This document shows positions 15,291-27,900 of a stretch of 64,000 nucleotides of DNA, in pieces. The stretch spans positions 30,164,501 to 30,228,500 of the forward strand of contig OX327690.1 in assembly GCA_946807835.1 (NCBI GenBank), read 5' to 3'. Position numbers and translations under genes: made by a program. This DNA is from Ailanthus altissimus. Its lineage: Eukaryota; Streptophyta; Magnoliopsida; Sapindales; Simaroubaceae. The stretch's first letter is position 1; each line of letters starts with the position of its first letter. The notes under the pieces are model-generated. The model saw nothing but the letters and a program-made list of their open reading frames with translations. It had not been told where the DNA came from and ran no database searches.

Positions 15291-15984
15291 TTTCTTTCTC
15301 AAGATCAAACGATTTGTGATGTGCTCTATTATTTATTTATATATATATATATATATATTGTCATTTGTTAGAACCGTTTGATGGGGATCAAACGGTGACT
15401 CTCTCTGTTGAGGACTTGCAATGCATATCTTTCATTTAATTTCCTCAATGATTGACATTAAATCTCTGCATGTCTTGTCTTCGTTTGCACAATATATATT
15501 TTCATCTCATCGTATTATCTGCCTGTGTGAACGTGTCCTCCATGAGGTGCAGCTTCGTCCTGCTTAGCGGCCAACGTGCATCTACCTCATTAATTGATTA
15601 AACCAACATAAAATTTATTATTAGCTTTTGACTTTGGCCTTGTTGATTCGCATTTCATTTTTTAGCCATTTATGAGTCTGAATCACAAGATGTTTTCTTT
15701 CACGAGGGGATCATTTCTCAAAATTTTGAATATAATACATAAATTTATACCTGTGATAATTCATCTAACGAGTATTATTTAGCAGGAAGAGGTTAGAAAC
15801 TTAAATTATCTTAAACAAATTTTTAGTTGAATAATTAAGATTAAAAATATGTGTTCTAATTTTTTATAGTGATAATTAAAGTCATATTCAAAGCTAATTG
15901 TTTAACATATATAATTATATGCATAAAGTTCATTTAATTGTCTATGAAATTAAAAATTAAAAAAAAAGTTTAACATATATGATT
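15291..15984. other. Intergenic spacer with (TA)n tract
   Basis: A (TA)n run at about 15337-15358 overlaps the presumed promoter of the cysteine-rich gene. The rest is AT-rich. Related copies of TTTAACATATAT followed by a Y/G-rich segment occur at 15901 and 15969, just before the degenerate LTR. Confidence 0.4.
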
Positions 15985-16645
15985 ATATGTGTGAGAAGGT
16001 GATTAAAAATCACTTTTGAAAAGAGTTGAAATCAAGCTAATGAGTAAGAACATGCAGAGAAGGTGCGGATATGAGAAGAGCTCAAAAGCAAGAAGAATAT
16101 GTTGGGCATTGCGGCATTAGAAGTTTAGCACCGCAGTGTTCGAGATTGAACCTAGGGTGTCACAGTGCTTGGTGTGTAGAATGGCAATGCCCAACTTCAA
16201 GTTCATGTACTGCAGCGCTAATGCAACTAAAATCCTATTAAAATTCTTAAGTTCTCAAATACTCTATTTTATTCTAACTTTGGTTATAATTAATTTATGA
16301 CGTACGTAGACTATATAATAGCCTTATTTTGTCTCGAGAATACATCACAATAATCATTATAACATAGATACTAAAAGAGAGCAATTGAGAGAATAATTGT
16401 TGCATTCTCTTGTAGCGAGAGATGGAGATTCTTGGTAAATTCTTTATGAATTCTTGTTGGTTCAACAATAAAAAATAAGATTTTGATTTATCGTAAACGT
16501 AGGTAATTATCGAATTAAGTAAATTATTTGTGTTATTCTTTTTTACAATTCTTTCTATATTATAATTTTTTATTTATTTACTGCATTAATCATACTTATG
16601 TGAAACGCTTCTATTAATAATAGGCATAAATTTCATTGAATTGTC
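15985..16645 (+). mobile_element. Degenerate copia-type LTR (boundaries approximate)
   Basis: Same architecture as the LTRs at 5440, 22348 and 41700. It has a U3 with decayed motifs (GGCATTAGAAGTTTAGCACCGC at about 16110-16132), a TATA box (CTATATAATAGCC, about 16310) and a segment around 16475-16540. That segment aligns with the family signature: GATTTTGATTTATCGTAAAC here against GATCTTGATCCGCCGTGGAC in the 5440 copy. The end resembles the TTTCATTGAA terminus of the 5440 LTR. No target-site duplication is readable, so ends are estimates. Confidence 0.55.
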
Positions 16646-19027
16646 TTTGAGATTAAAATAAAAAGACCTCGTTATAATTTCACATGCATATAAATGTATG
16701 ATTTTTTTATTTAAAGTTTTTATTTTAAAATTTGAATAGAAGTTAATGTCTTACAATTATTCAAAATATATATTCTTTTATATAATATTTGTAAATTCAA
16801 AATATCATGGTAGAGTTGAATTTACTGTTTGTTTTATGCGATTTTGTAATATATTTTCATTAATTGGTATAATTAAAGATTTCATGATATTGCTATAACT
16901 TGAGAGGATTTTTAACATCTCAAACCACAATACTATGAGATATAATGTATAAATCTTGATATGACATTTATTTTATATGGGGTATGATCTCTACAAGTTT
17001 TATGGTACTTAAAATAAATTATCAACAAGTTATAGCACATTAATTTATGTCAAAATAAAATAATCTTTGTATGACAGCAATTTAAGTTGAAATGTCATTA
17101 TAAACGGTCGTAGCATTTTAAGATATAATAATATTATAGAGTACACTACAAAAATTGTTTTTAAATGATATGTATGGTGTCAAATAAATTGCAGTTAATT
17201 CATTGAGATAATTATTTTAAGAAATGTTATGCTTATATAATTAGGATGAAATGTTTGTATTCCAAATGTATGAGATATGATGTGTTTATTATTAATTAGT
17301 ATTGTATAAATATTATATTAACAATAAATTAAAAAATAAAAAATTACTTAACAAATGATATATAGTCATCAATTGGTGACAGGGGAAATTTATGCAAGAG
17401 TAGCACTACTTTTTTATTTTATTTTATTGATTTAATTAGAATAAGATGATAATAAGAAAAATTTTGAACCCATAAGAGATTTTTTAAATTTTTTTTTTAC
17501 TAGTGTTATTAGTTAAAATATTTGATAAATTCTATGTGTTTTGCTACCTCCACCAATAGAAAGGTTAAAATTTATTAAAAAATTTACATTTGTTAATTTA
17601 ATTAAAGAGTTTTTTTTATAAAAAAAAATTCATAACATTAAAGCATATTTACTTAATGTTGCAATTATTCCTACTACATTTATTAATGGTGCAAAATTTA
17701 CAATTATATTGTCTCATTTAAGTTTTATCAACATCATAATCAATTTGTATATACTTAAGGTTAATGGGAGTAAAATTTTTGTAATTATATGGAAATTGAT
17801 TTCATAAAGTGCATTTGAAAAATAGTCTATAGCAACTATTCATATCAAGTAGGTAGTCTAATATGGAAATCTATATAAAACTATATATTAGATATGCATT
17901 AGCAACATGGACAAGCTCCAAAGATAATCTTTTTACAAAGGATTATAAAGCTACAGAACAATTTCACATGCATTTCAGTTAAGAAATTAATTAATGGTCT
18001 ATAATTGTTGATTTTAAATGAAATACCATTAATAATTTATTGTGATTATTTTGCTGAAAATTTTAAAAGTATGAGAATAGAATTCAAAAATAAACATATC
18101 GACAAAAAAGTATTTTCTTGATATTTCATTAAAAAGTATGAATTATTTATTTGAGATCTCATTAATATATATATATATATATAAATACATAGTTCATGCT
18201 AGCAGATCTTATATTTAAAGTTTGAAGGCTACATTTTTATAAGGATCATGGGGATTATATGGATAATTTGAGTCTTATTGGCTCGATATGAATTTGTTTT
18301 CTTTATATTTGGCTTCTATTTTAGTTTTTGTAATTACATAAATGAATCGAGTTATACTATTTATTATATACATACAAAATTTTGTAAAGGACACATCAGA
18401 AATTCGTTAATAAAGCAATAAGGTGACTTCTCTTTTTTAGAAATATTCGTATAGTTATAATACAGGTGATGAAATGTTTATTTGAAAATAGACATATTTC
18501 CCATATTTTTTATTTGAGTTAATTAAGTTTTATTATCATCTCATTTAACTAGTTGCAGACTTGCATTTTCATATAATCACAATGATGTTCAAATTTTATC
18601 TTCTATGGATTAGTCGTGTGGGATAACATGTTAAACTTACAAATTTTAATAATTAATAAAGTGGCTTGTATGTATAAAAATTAATAAAATAATAATATTT
18701 ATGTATACATATTTATTAAGATAATAATTTTAAAAATTACACTATTTTATTATTTAATAATTATTTAATACGATCCTCGTAAAAATCCATTTACAACAAT
18801 GACCCAGATATTCAAATGTCTGACTTGGATCCAGCTGTTTTCCTTTAATTTCCAACTTGTCTTTCTTTGTTCTAAAGTTGATTGATTTACTGAAACCTCT
18901 CATCGTGCAGACATGCCAATCCGATCTCATCATTATTCATTAGTTTTTTAGGATCTCTTCTATTTCTTCAATGGCAAAAAACACAAAGAGATAAAAGAGA
19001 TAGAATCAGAACACACAAAGCAAAGAT
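16646..19027. other. AT-rich intergenic region
   Basis: About 2.4 kb of AT-rich DNA with a (TA)n tract at about 18166-18182 and no coding region I can support. The last 150 bp are probably the promoter and leader of the acyltransferase gene at 19028. Confidence 0.5.
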
Positions 19028-20092
19028 ATGGAATTTGAGAGAGAGATCAAAAACTTCATCACAGTATGGCTCTCAGCTGTGGCATCACTCGGCTATTGTT
19101 ACACCATTGGCAAGATTATCCCCAAAGGAATCTCGAGAATCTTGGCCATCATCCCAATAATTTGCATCTTCCTCGTGCTCCCTCTCCATCTCCACTTCAT
19201 CAATTTCGTAGGCCCTTCAGCTTTCTTCCTCGTTTGGCTCGCCAACTTCAAGCTTCTTCTCTTTGCCTTTGGCAAAGGCCCTTTATCATCTAGTAAATTC
19301 AAACCCCTACTCTCTTTGCCAAGTTTCATCGCCGTAGCTTGTTTCCCGATCAAGATTCAACACAACCCATCTCCCCATGATATCACCGAAAATGCCCAGA
19401 AATCAGCTCTTAAATTTGCTGCAAAATTTCTACTGCTAATCGCCACATTTGTACTTATCTACTCTAACAGAGAAAATGTTCACCCAGATATCTTATTGTT
19501 CTCATATTGTATTTACGTATACTTTAGCCTTGAATTAACCCTAATCCTGGGTGGAGCCCTAGCTCGATCCCTGATCGGCGTCGAGCTAGAGCCGCAGTTC
19601 CATGATCCATACTTATCTTCTTCACTACAAGATTTCTGGGGCAAGAGGTGGAATCTGATGGTTTCAGATGTGCTACGCTCGACCGTATACGATCCCATCA
19701 AGGCCATTTCGAGCCGTCTGATTAGCCGGAAGTGGGCCCCCGTGCCAGCAATTCTTGCGACTTTTTTTGTGTCTGGTGTCATGCATGAGCTGGTCTTTTA
19801 TTACTACGGACGAGCGAAGCCCACGTGGGATGTCACGTGCTTCTTTCTCTTGCATGGGCTGTGTCTGGTTCTTGAAATTGTTGCAAAAAGGGCTCCGAGA
19901 GATAATAAATGGCGGCTGCCGAGGATCTTGACCGGGCCCTTGGTGGTGGCTTTTGTGGTGGTCACTGGCAATCGGCTGTTTTTACCGGCGCTATTACGTA
20001 ACGGGGTTGATGTCAAGGCCCGAAATGAGTTGATTGCTTTCTTAAAATTTATGAAGGACATTAATTTGTCTTCATTTTTTACCAGATTTTAA
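19028..20092 (+). CDS. Wax-synthase-type acyltransferase (long-chain-alcohol or sterol O-acyltransferase), single exon
   Basis: 354-aa multi-pass membrane protein of the plant wax synthase (MBOAT-related) family, which transfers an acyl group from acyl-CoA to a long-chain alcohol or a sterol in the ER. About eight hydrophobic segments are visible. Family motifs: WLANFKLLLFAFGKGPL (about 70-86), LQDFWGKRWNLMVSDVLR (residues 200-217) and FFVSGVMHELVFYYYGR, with the conserved putative catalytic His. It is intron-free like other members. It shares collinear motifs throughout with the gene at 30423-31511, so the two are paralogues about 10 kb apart in tail-to-tail orientation. Substrate cannot be told from sequence. 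Confidence 0.9.
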   Translation: MEFEREIKNFITVWLSAVASLGYCYTIGKIIPKGISRILAIIPIICIFLVLPLHLHFINFVGPSAFFLVWLANFKLLLFAFGKGPLSSSKFKPLLSLPSFIAVACFPIKIQHNPSPHDITENAQKSALKFAAKFLLLIATFVLIYSNRENVHPDILLFSYCIYVYFSLELTLILGGALARSLIGVELEPQFHDPYLSSSLQDFWGKRWNLMVSDVLRSTVYDPIKAISSRLISRKWAPVPAILATFFVSGVMHELVFYYYGRAKPTWDVTCFFLLHGLCLVLEIVAKRAPRDNKWRLPRILTGPLVVAFVVVTGNRLFLPALLRNGVDVKARNELIAFLKFMKDINLSSFFTRF

Positions 20093-21404
20093 TTTTGTTG
20101 TTAATTTATAGTAAAATTTTGGAGTAGGGTTTTTTTTAGTAAATTTTTGGAAATTTTATTAATTTTGTTTTTTTTTATTGTAAAATTAGAATGAGATTAA
20201 TTCAATTGTAGTATAACTTATTGATTTAGCTAGTAAGACTGTTTGTAGCCTTAAGAAAGGATTTATCAATTGAATCTCATTTATAAGATTATGTGCGAGT
20301 TTGGTTAGATTTTTTTATTAATTAATTTAAAAAAAAATTATTTGTGATGTTTGGTTAGACTTTTTATTAATTAATTTTTGAAAAACAATTATATATATGA
20401 TATTTGGTTATAATTAAAAAAAATTTAAAATTTAAATATTTTATTTTATTTGTAAAGTTAAAATTTTGAGTTTTTTTAGAGTAAAATTTATTATTATTTT
20501 TAAATATTTATATAATATTATATTTTTTTAATATTTTCTTAATTTTATAATATACTCTTAATAAGAATAAATTATATTCAACTAATTAAAAAATAAATAG
20601 ATATAATTTTAAATTAATCTTTATATTTCTTTTTGTCGCAGAATTAATCAAAAAGGGTATTTTTATAATTATATTTGCTAAACATCATTTAATAGTTACA
20701 TTTAAGGGTAAATAATAAAAAATTCAAAATTCAAAATATGAGTATTTAATGGAATCAATATAATGCAGAGAGGTTTTTGAACATCTCCATATATCCGGGA
20801 GTTCTTCGTAATTGAAAGAAAATATGTAAATTTTCTAAAACGTAAGCCAACTTGAACCCAATTAGTTTATAGGTTTAGTAAAATTAAAATCTACTCAAAT
20901 TTGATTAAAATATCTAATTTAAATCTGATACGGTTATTAAACAGATTAAAATTATGTCACCTGTTTAATATATTTCAATGCTTTTTTTTATAAAATTTTT
21001 GTGATACTATTTATTCAAACTCTAACTAAATTTAATATAAATATAATTAACCAATTAAAAAAATTATAACTTAATTACAACTAAATATTTTTTAAATTCT
21101 AGCTAATATAAGATAATTATATTATATTATAAATAAATTAACACAACATATGGTTTCTGATAATTAATCATATTATAAACAAAATTAATGTGACAGAAAC
21201 ATTAAATTTGAAGCTGATACAATTAACATGTGTTATATATTTTAATAATCGTGCCAAATTATGTAAATCTATCAAATCCACAAAATATGTGTTGTGTTTA
21301 TGTAGGTTGATAGATCATGTCAGAATAAAAGAATAAAATTTAATTGCGTGTTAATTGTTTTTTTAAAGATTAAGTAAATTCAAATTAAGAGATATATATA
21401 TTTC
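20093..21404. other. AT-rich spacer with a short tandem repeat
   Basis: AT-rich. At about 20299-20425 a roughly 53-bp unit beginning TTTGGTTAGA and containing TTATTAATTAATTT occurs two to three times. No gene seen. Confidence 0.5.
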
Positions 21405-21690
21405 TACTCGTGCATGATCCCGGACACGACAAGAGTGAAGATCAGATCAGAGCCAACACCTTGGCCGGTCCATACCGAACCGCTTCCTTCAAATCACTTG
21501 GGTTTGGAAAATAGACCGTTTGGTTAAAAATACTCGAAGACAGAAGGTTCCATCTCCTGCCGCAAAATTGTTGCAACGATGTGGCCAAATATGAGTTAGG
21601 ACGAACGCGTAACGAGCCAAGGGTCGAAACAAAGTAGCCCCAGAGGCCAAAATCACATAGAGCCCATAAATAGTGGACAAATCAAGAAGC
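21405..21690 (-). pseudogene. Wax-synthase-type acyltransferase fragment
   Basis: Read on the minus strand, this gives FCGRRWNL (canonical FWGRRWNL), then TVYFPNPSDLKEAVRYGPAK and, in another frame, LVVSGIMHE (canonical VVSGxMHEL). Upstream in another frame is a decayed membrane segment (GLYVILASGATLFRPL) matching the segment before the RRWNL motif in the intact paralogues. Both the 5' and 3' parts are missing and the frame is broken at least twice. It is a relic third member of the local cluster, on the same strand as the 30423-31511 gene. Confidence 0.75.
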
Positions 21691-21849
21691 AGCGGCAAGA
21701 TTTTTGAAGAGTGTTGAGTCTATTTGTGAATGTAAAGATTGAGAAATATTGATGGATGATACAGCAAAAAAAATTGACAGGGCTTTCAAGCCTGTTTTGC
21801 ATGGACATAGAATGTCCGAGAGTGACATTTTATGTGACATGGACGAGAA
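21691..21849. other. Spacer before hAT-like element
   Basis: Short unannotated stretch. The last 8 bases (GACGAGAA, 21842-21849) form the left half of a probable 8-bp target-site duplication. Confidence 0.4.
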
Positions 21850-22049
21850 TAGGGATGGCGGTTAGATTTGTGACGAATATTTTTAAATTTATATTTATAT
21901 TTATTTTAAAAATAAAATATTAATTTTTTTTTTAAAATTCATTACAAGTTTAAAATTTTAATATCACACACGTTTTAGTGAGTATGTATTTATTATCAAA
22001 CATATAGTGAATTATTCATAAATTTTAAATAAATTTGGTAATAAGTATA

Positions 22050-22215
22050 ACGTTGCGCTCTTAGCTTGCTAAGTGCGTTTTTAGTGTTCGCCTTTAGCAC
22101 GTATACTAAGCGTGCAACGTTACACGTCTATCGCTTAGTACATGTGCTAGAAGCTCATGCTAAGTGCTCAATATATACTCCTAACATGCGTGTTAAGTGC
22201 ATTACGTATATAATA
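22050..22215. repeat. Palindrome-containing minisatellite (about 3 units)
   Basis: About 50-bp units carry TTAGCACGTATACTAAGC, TTAGTACATGTGCTAG and CTAACATGCGTGTTAAGTG. Each is a near-perfect inverted repeat able to form a hairpin. It belongs to the same family as the larger array at 63700-64000 but lies in the opposite orientation within a related element. Confidence 0.7.
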
Positions 22216-22347
22216 CGCAACGCATTATTTATTTAAAAAAATTAAGAAAAAAAATATGGTATTTATGAATACCAATTGTGGGTATCTGTAAATTTTTTAT
22301 TGAACTTATACCTATCCTAAATTCGTTGTGGGTTTTAATTTTATATA

Positions 22348-23152
22348 TGTTAAAAAATTGGTGATTCAATAATTTTGGTTGGATAAGAATTGAGATGAAT
22401 ACCAAAGTGAATAGTTACAAGAAGTCTAGAATATGTGGGATACGTATTGAGAAGTCTAAGATGTGTGGGATAAGAAGGGAAAAGTGAAACGAGACTCAAA
22501 GACACGAAGAAAGCGAAGAAAACAAGCATAGGCGCCACCAGGACTGAGCGCGGGGGCGCCTATGGCTAATCGCCTCGACGCCCAGCACAGAAGCCCAGCG
22601 CTGCAGCGATGGGCGCGACATGGCTAGCGCCGCAATGCCAGACGTAACAGGGAGTTTGTTTTGTATCCAGATTTCGAGTTTTGAAAAATTTTGGACTTCC
22701 AAAACAAACGAACTCTTACTCCAATAAAGAATATGGTTAATAGGCACAAAATACACCCTATATAAACACTTGTAAACTCTTTAATTGAGGTTATGCATTA
22801 AGAGAGTCTCTAAGAGAAGTAAAAAATTGAGTAAACACTAAGTGCTTATGCGCGTTAGGGTGAAACCGTTGTTGGGTGATTATTGTTCATGGTAGAGTAA
22901 GAGTTCACTAAACATTATGTCCTTTTGAGGGTTCTTTAAATTAAGTTTTCCTTATAAAATCTCTAAGGAGTTAATAAGAGAGGTTAGGATCTTTAGATCC
23001 ACCGTTGACTTAGGTAACTGGACGAACCATATAAGATTTTGGTGTACTTTTTTTATATTCTGCTTTGAATACTCTGTTTTACTTAATGAATAGGTTATTT
23101 CGTTATGCAAAAAAATTAGGGTTTTAAGTTAAACTTGAAGTTTTTCGTTTCA
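22348..23152 (+). mobile_element. Solo copia LTR (805 bp) with perfect 5-bp duplication
   Basis: Begins TGTTAAAAAATTGGTGATTC and ends GTTTCA. It is flanked by the identical 5-mer ATATA at 22343-22347 and 23153-23157. Its first ~180 bp align with the LTR at 41700. It has the GC-rich palindromic U3 cluster (22530-22650), a TATA box (CCTATATAAAC, about 22758) and the CCACCGTTGACTTAGGTAAC variant of the family signature near 23000. No internal region follows, so it is a product of LTR-LTR recombination. Confidence 0.85.
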
Positions 23153-23300
23153 ATATAATTTTAAGAGAGAGAGAAAAGTATTTCCTCTCTCAACAATATA
23201 TCAAATTTATACTAAATTTATTTCAAATCTTATTAAATATTTTTTAATGAAAACGAATTTTAACAAATTTGCATATAATTTTATCATCCCTAAATAAGAA

Positions 23301-24084
23301 AGATGATGATTGCAACAAAGTCGGCAAAGTTATCACTAACAATTACGAGATGGTCTCGATAGAAACGGAGGAGATGATGTGATCCATGCAATAAAGTGAG
23401 AATAATGCACAAATTAATTATTAATATAAATTTTTATACTATAAAAACTTATAAAATAATATTAAAAAAAGCCCAATTTAAAAAAATTGTGGTTGTGTAT
23501 ATGCCTATGATCTTAACGTTGTATTTATAAGAAAATGCTTTTGTATATCAATTTAGTAGGATATGTTGGAAAATTAAAATACATATATTTAGTTAAAACT
23601 TTAAGCAAGAATTTGTTGAAGATACTTTAGGTTAGAGTAGGAACCTTTGGTATTTATAAAAACTTGATCATTTTTCCATTAAAAAAATAGTTATTTATTT
23701 TGATATTTATGAACAATTACTTCATCATCATTTAATCTTCTAAATAATGTGAGTAATTATTTTGTCATCATCATTGTAGATCAATTTAGTAAGATATTTA
23801 TTTTGATATTTATGAACAATTATTAATTCATCTTCAAATAAATTGTGTATGCATTTTATATTATCACACAATTTTATTATTTAATATTACTTATAAATTA
23901 TTTAAAAAATGTAACATTATTTAAAATATATATTATTAATTAATAATTACCGTACATTAAATAATAATAATTCATTTTTTAATATTTTATTATAAAGTAT
24001 TAATTAAGCTATTAAATGAGCATGGATTTAGATAAGGATTTTAGGAGGGGTATATTATTTAAATAACATATATCATAAAAGGTT
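23301..24084. other. AT-rich spacer
   Basis: Repeated fragments such as TATTTTGATATTTATGAACA (twice, about 23695-23825) and an AT-rich palindromic segment at 23850-23990. No gene. Confidence 0.4.
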
Positions 24085-24109
24085 TGCGGTGAGCGTGGAT
24101 CGAACACGC

Positions 24110-24152
<43 letters not shown>

Positions 24153-24157
24153 CCCGC
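24085..24157 (-). tRNA. trnF-GAA: tRNA-Phe (GAA)
   Basis: The reverse complement starts GCGGGGATAGCTCAGTTGGG, has anticodon GAA in CTGAAGA, the T-loop GTTCGATCC, and ends CTCACCGC plus discriminator A. The 73-nt length and cloverleaf match nuclear plant tRNA-Phe, including the known G-A mismatch in the acceptor stem. Intron-free. A T-rich run suitable for Pol III termination is not immediate on the minus strand; TTTATGATATATG follows. Confidence 0.95.
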
Positions 24158-24338
24158 TTGTTGTACGGCATCCAGACTCCGTTGATTTTGACAATTTACT
24201 TTGTTGTTGTACAGGAGCCAGATTCCCTGTGCTTTCAAAATGTGCTTCCTGAAAATAATTTAAATGCGTTTTCATTTTCTTTGATTTCTACAGACTCAAT
24301 GTTTAAGTTAAATAATACAGTAAGGAAATATCAACTGA

Positions 24339-24408
<70 letters not shown>

Positions 24409-24997
24409 ATAGCCAAAATTTAAACAACTAGAGACACCATTTCTTTCATCAAATAAATTTTGCTTTTTTTTTTCCTTATGTCAGATATTTAATTATTAAA
24501 CAGCTTAATCACCGTTCATGATGCATGGGCTCAATATATGCCTTTTGGTAAACACTCATTCTTTCTCTCAATCATATCATAAAAACACTTAAATGGAGTG
24601 AAGTGTGATATGATCGGAAAATGTATACAAATAGTTATTATTTTAAATTTATATATTTTTATAGTAATAAAATTGAAATGTAATTTTAAATTATCACAAA
24701 TTTTAAATTTAGACTATTTTATTTTTGAAAGTATATTTTACATCACTTCTATTATTTTATTTCAAAATTTATTTAAACTGGACTTTGAAAACTTTAAACT
24801 TAACGACAAGTAAATCGAGTGTTTGAATACTAATATTTTAAAGATTAAAAGTTAAAAAAAATTATTTGAAAAGTGAAAATTTTAGAAAATAGACAAAAAA
24901 AAAAAAGAAATCAAGGACGAAAAAGAAAAAGAAATTCAAAATTTTTCGTGCTTCATGCAAGATGCAAGAAGGGGTTACGCACACCCAATTGTGCAAT
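24158..24997. other. Spacer with compound (CT)n(TA)n microsatellite
   Basis: A CT tract at about 24342-24374 runs directly into a TA tract at about 24375-24405. The remainder is AT-rich with no gene. Small ORFs here are explained by the microsatellite. Confidence 0.6.
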
Positions 24998-27900
24998 TGT
25001 CACGCTCCAGATTCAAAAGATCTGATACACAACATCACTTACATTCATTCAATAATATTTAAACATTCATTTCAATTTCTTTTAGAATTATAACAATTGA
25101 ATTATAACTGGGACAATTAGTAAACCGGAGATACGCAGAGTTTTCTCAGATATTAACACTCTACTACGTCACCAGTAGCAACTTTGTTACCGAAAGCTTA
25201 GAATATATTCATTACAAATTCTTACTTAAAATCAACCAATAACCACACTTGGTAAAATTTAAATCAAATCCAACCACACACAATAAAATAATAATAAATA
25301 TTTATTCAATAGAGATAAATTAAATATCTTATCTCACGTGTCCCCAAATGAAACACTCAGCAACCTAGCAACTTAGGGAACCCAAGGAACAGCAGAAGCC
25401 TTGCCAAATCCGCTAAACACACATGTACCTTATTTACCTGAAATCACCATAAACTATAATGAGTATAAAATTCAGTAAGCATACTAGTTTTTTATATATC
25501 AAATACAAATACATATATGTACACAATGCATATGTATGATATGCTGGGATAAATTAAAATCATAATCTTATCAAATCACATGTCCTATAAGTGCTTACAT
25601 ATTCTTTCAAAACATATAATAGGAATACCTTCACTCAACTATTACTTAGTAGGACTTACATATTACATAATGAGCTAAATGTCACTTGTAGGTGACATAC
25701 CGTATGAGAAGAATATTATAAGTGAGGTTTTAAATTACATATATATAATGCTCATGCTCGAAGGTAAAAGTCAAACCCTCGCCCTGATCACCGATGAGTC
25801 CTCTCACATGCACCAATACGCCACCACACGAATGTGATGTCTCACTCTTCCTTTAGATACCAATAAGATCCTCCCTACATACAGAACACATAACATATAC
25901 CAATCTCAAAGGAAATGCCACACATAAAGGTTTCACAAATCACATAAAATGTCTACTAAGTCAACAGTGAGTTCAAGTATCCTCAAAACACAAAATATTT
26001 CTCATGGACATATTACACTTCAAAAGCTTTCTTTGTTAAACACATCTTATTTTGAAAGCTCACTTTCAAAAATACATGTATGTTCATGCTCAATGTCATT
26101 GCTCACATTCATAAACATATTTCTTTCACATTTTATATCAAATATACTTTGACATAATATAAACATATTTCTAAGCACATTTAAAATATCATACAAGACA
26201 ATTACTATGTTTATTGTGATTTCAGTAAATGTCTAGTATACTTACCTCTTAGCACTTTCGGTACAAGGCTTAATTCTCCTTAACCTATCAATGGAGATTA
26301 ATCCTTTCATAAACCTTATAATTCACACAAAACACTTTAAATAGCTTACAAAATTATACATATTGCACTTATCACATCAAATTGGTCTAATTACTTAGTT
26401 TTTAAAAAACTATCATTCTGACCACTTACACTTAACAATATTTTCTTATATATCAAATGATGTCCAATTACTCCAAAATTAGAATATATCATTCTTAACT
26501 CATATATCATTCTTATGTATAAATATTATATTACAATTCCTATATAATCCATTCCATAAACACCATCAAATTCAAACTATTATCCTGATAGAATCAAGAT
26601 ATTTATTGAACAGTATTCAATCTCCTAGTTTTATAAAATCATATACTAACACAAAAATTATAAACTATCACAGAAATACTCTTGATACATATCTCAATCC
26701 ATGATAAATATTTCACTTCAAAATCACTGTCAAAGGTATTTTAAAACTATTTTATTCTATAGCTTTGAAAATCTGTTAATCAAATACTGCAATGAGCTGA
26801 CACTCTTTAGAAAATCATAACAATTTAACCACATTAATCTAAATTTTCAATTATGAGTATATCATATTAGACATATAAAATTATCATATTCCATAAATTC
26901 GTAATTTTTGAAGATCATTAAGCATATCAGAAATTATTTGTCACTATATCATACTGTTCACACAGGAAATTTTTAGAATTTCAGGGTTATTTTGATAAAT
27001 TCACTAAAAATTCAATTTCTGGAATTTTTAATCGATTCAAAGTCTCAGATAATCCTAAAAATGTCTAATTTCATATAATCAAATTTCAAACTAAAATTGA
27101 ATCACAATAATTTATAAAATTCCTGGATCATGAGACTATCAAGTAGAAATTTTGTAATTCATCATGATTTATCAAGCTATCTACATAGATCATCATCAAT
27201 TCTCACAATATCTTATGAAATACACATCAAATTCTCAATTATACATATTTACAAAAATAAAAATTTAAAGGAATTTGTTAGGGTCGGTGCTTGCGTGCCA
27301 TCCCTGAATGTACATATACTTGTGTATTTATACAAGTGTACATTCTCATTAAATCGCTAATACCAATTATATGGTATTATGCATGTAACATTACAGACAT
27401 TGTAGATCTGAAGGAGTTCGGATCAGATCTAAAAGATTTAGATAAGGGCTCATAGGTAGCCACTCTAAGATATATAGTTACTAAATGTTAGCACAGCTAA
27501 GTGTTAGCTGGTTATAATACTCAGCAGATCCAAGAATTGGAGTCTTATCTGTAATGGGATATAGACCTGGGAATATACTAGTAACTGTATAGTTGCAAGA
27601 GTTGCAATCGGGTGCCAGGAAATACATGTTGCGCAAGTATGTTCTCGAATAACAGTTCTTGATCTATTTCTACCGATGCGGGTCTATCGGTGGATACCTT
27701 TATATATAAATCAGTATATGTCGTATCTGTTGGGTATAGATGGTCGTTCCTGACCGACCATGAGCTTGGAGCTCATATTGACATATGGTATCCAGTTAGG
27801 ACTGGATATAGGACAGACTCACGAGGGCCTCTGATTGACATTTAATGTAAGCCATCAACGGAGGGTCATCTCGAGTTGAGTAGTAGACGTGGTCCTTTGA

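Larger units (their letters stand above)
21850..23292 (-). mobile_element. Non-autonomous hAT-like element interrupted by a solo LTR
   Basis: Outer ends are TAGGGATGG (left) and the inverted CATCCCTA (right), the terminal inverted repeat style of Ac-like hAT elements. Flanks GACGAGAA and AATAAGAA (23293-23300) agree at 5 of 8 positions with only transitions, consistent with an aged 8-bp duplication. The minus strand matches the element starting at 63455: its first ~90 bases (23292 downward) and the segment at 22340-22220 align well. A minisatellite with palindromic cores lies at 22050-22215. The solo LTR at 22348-23152 is inserted within it. No transposase coding capacity. Confidence 0.65.
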
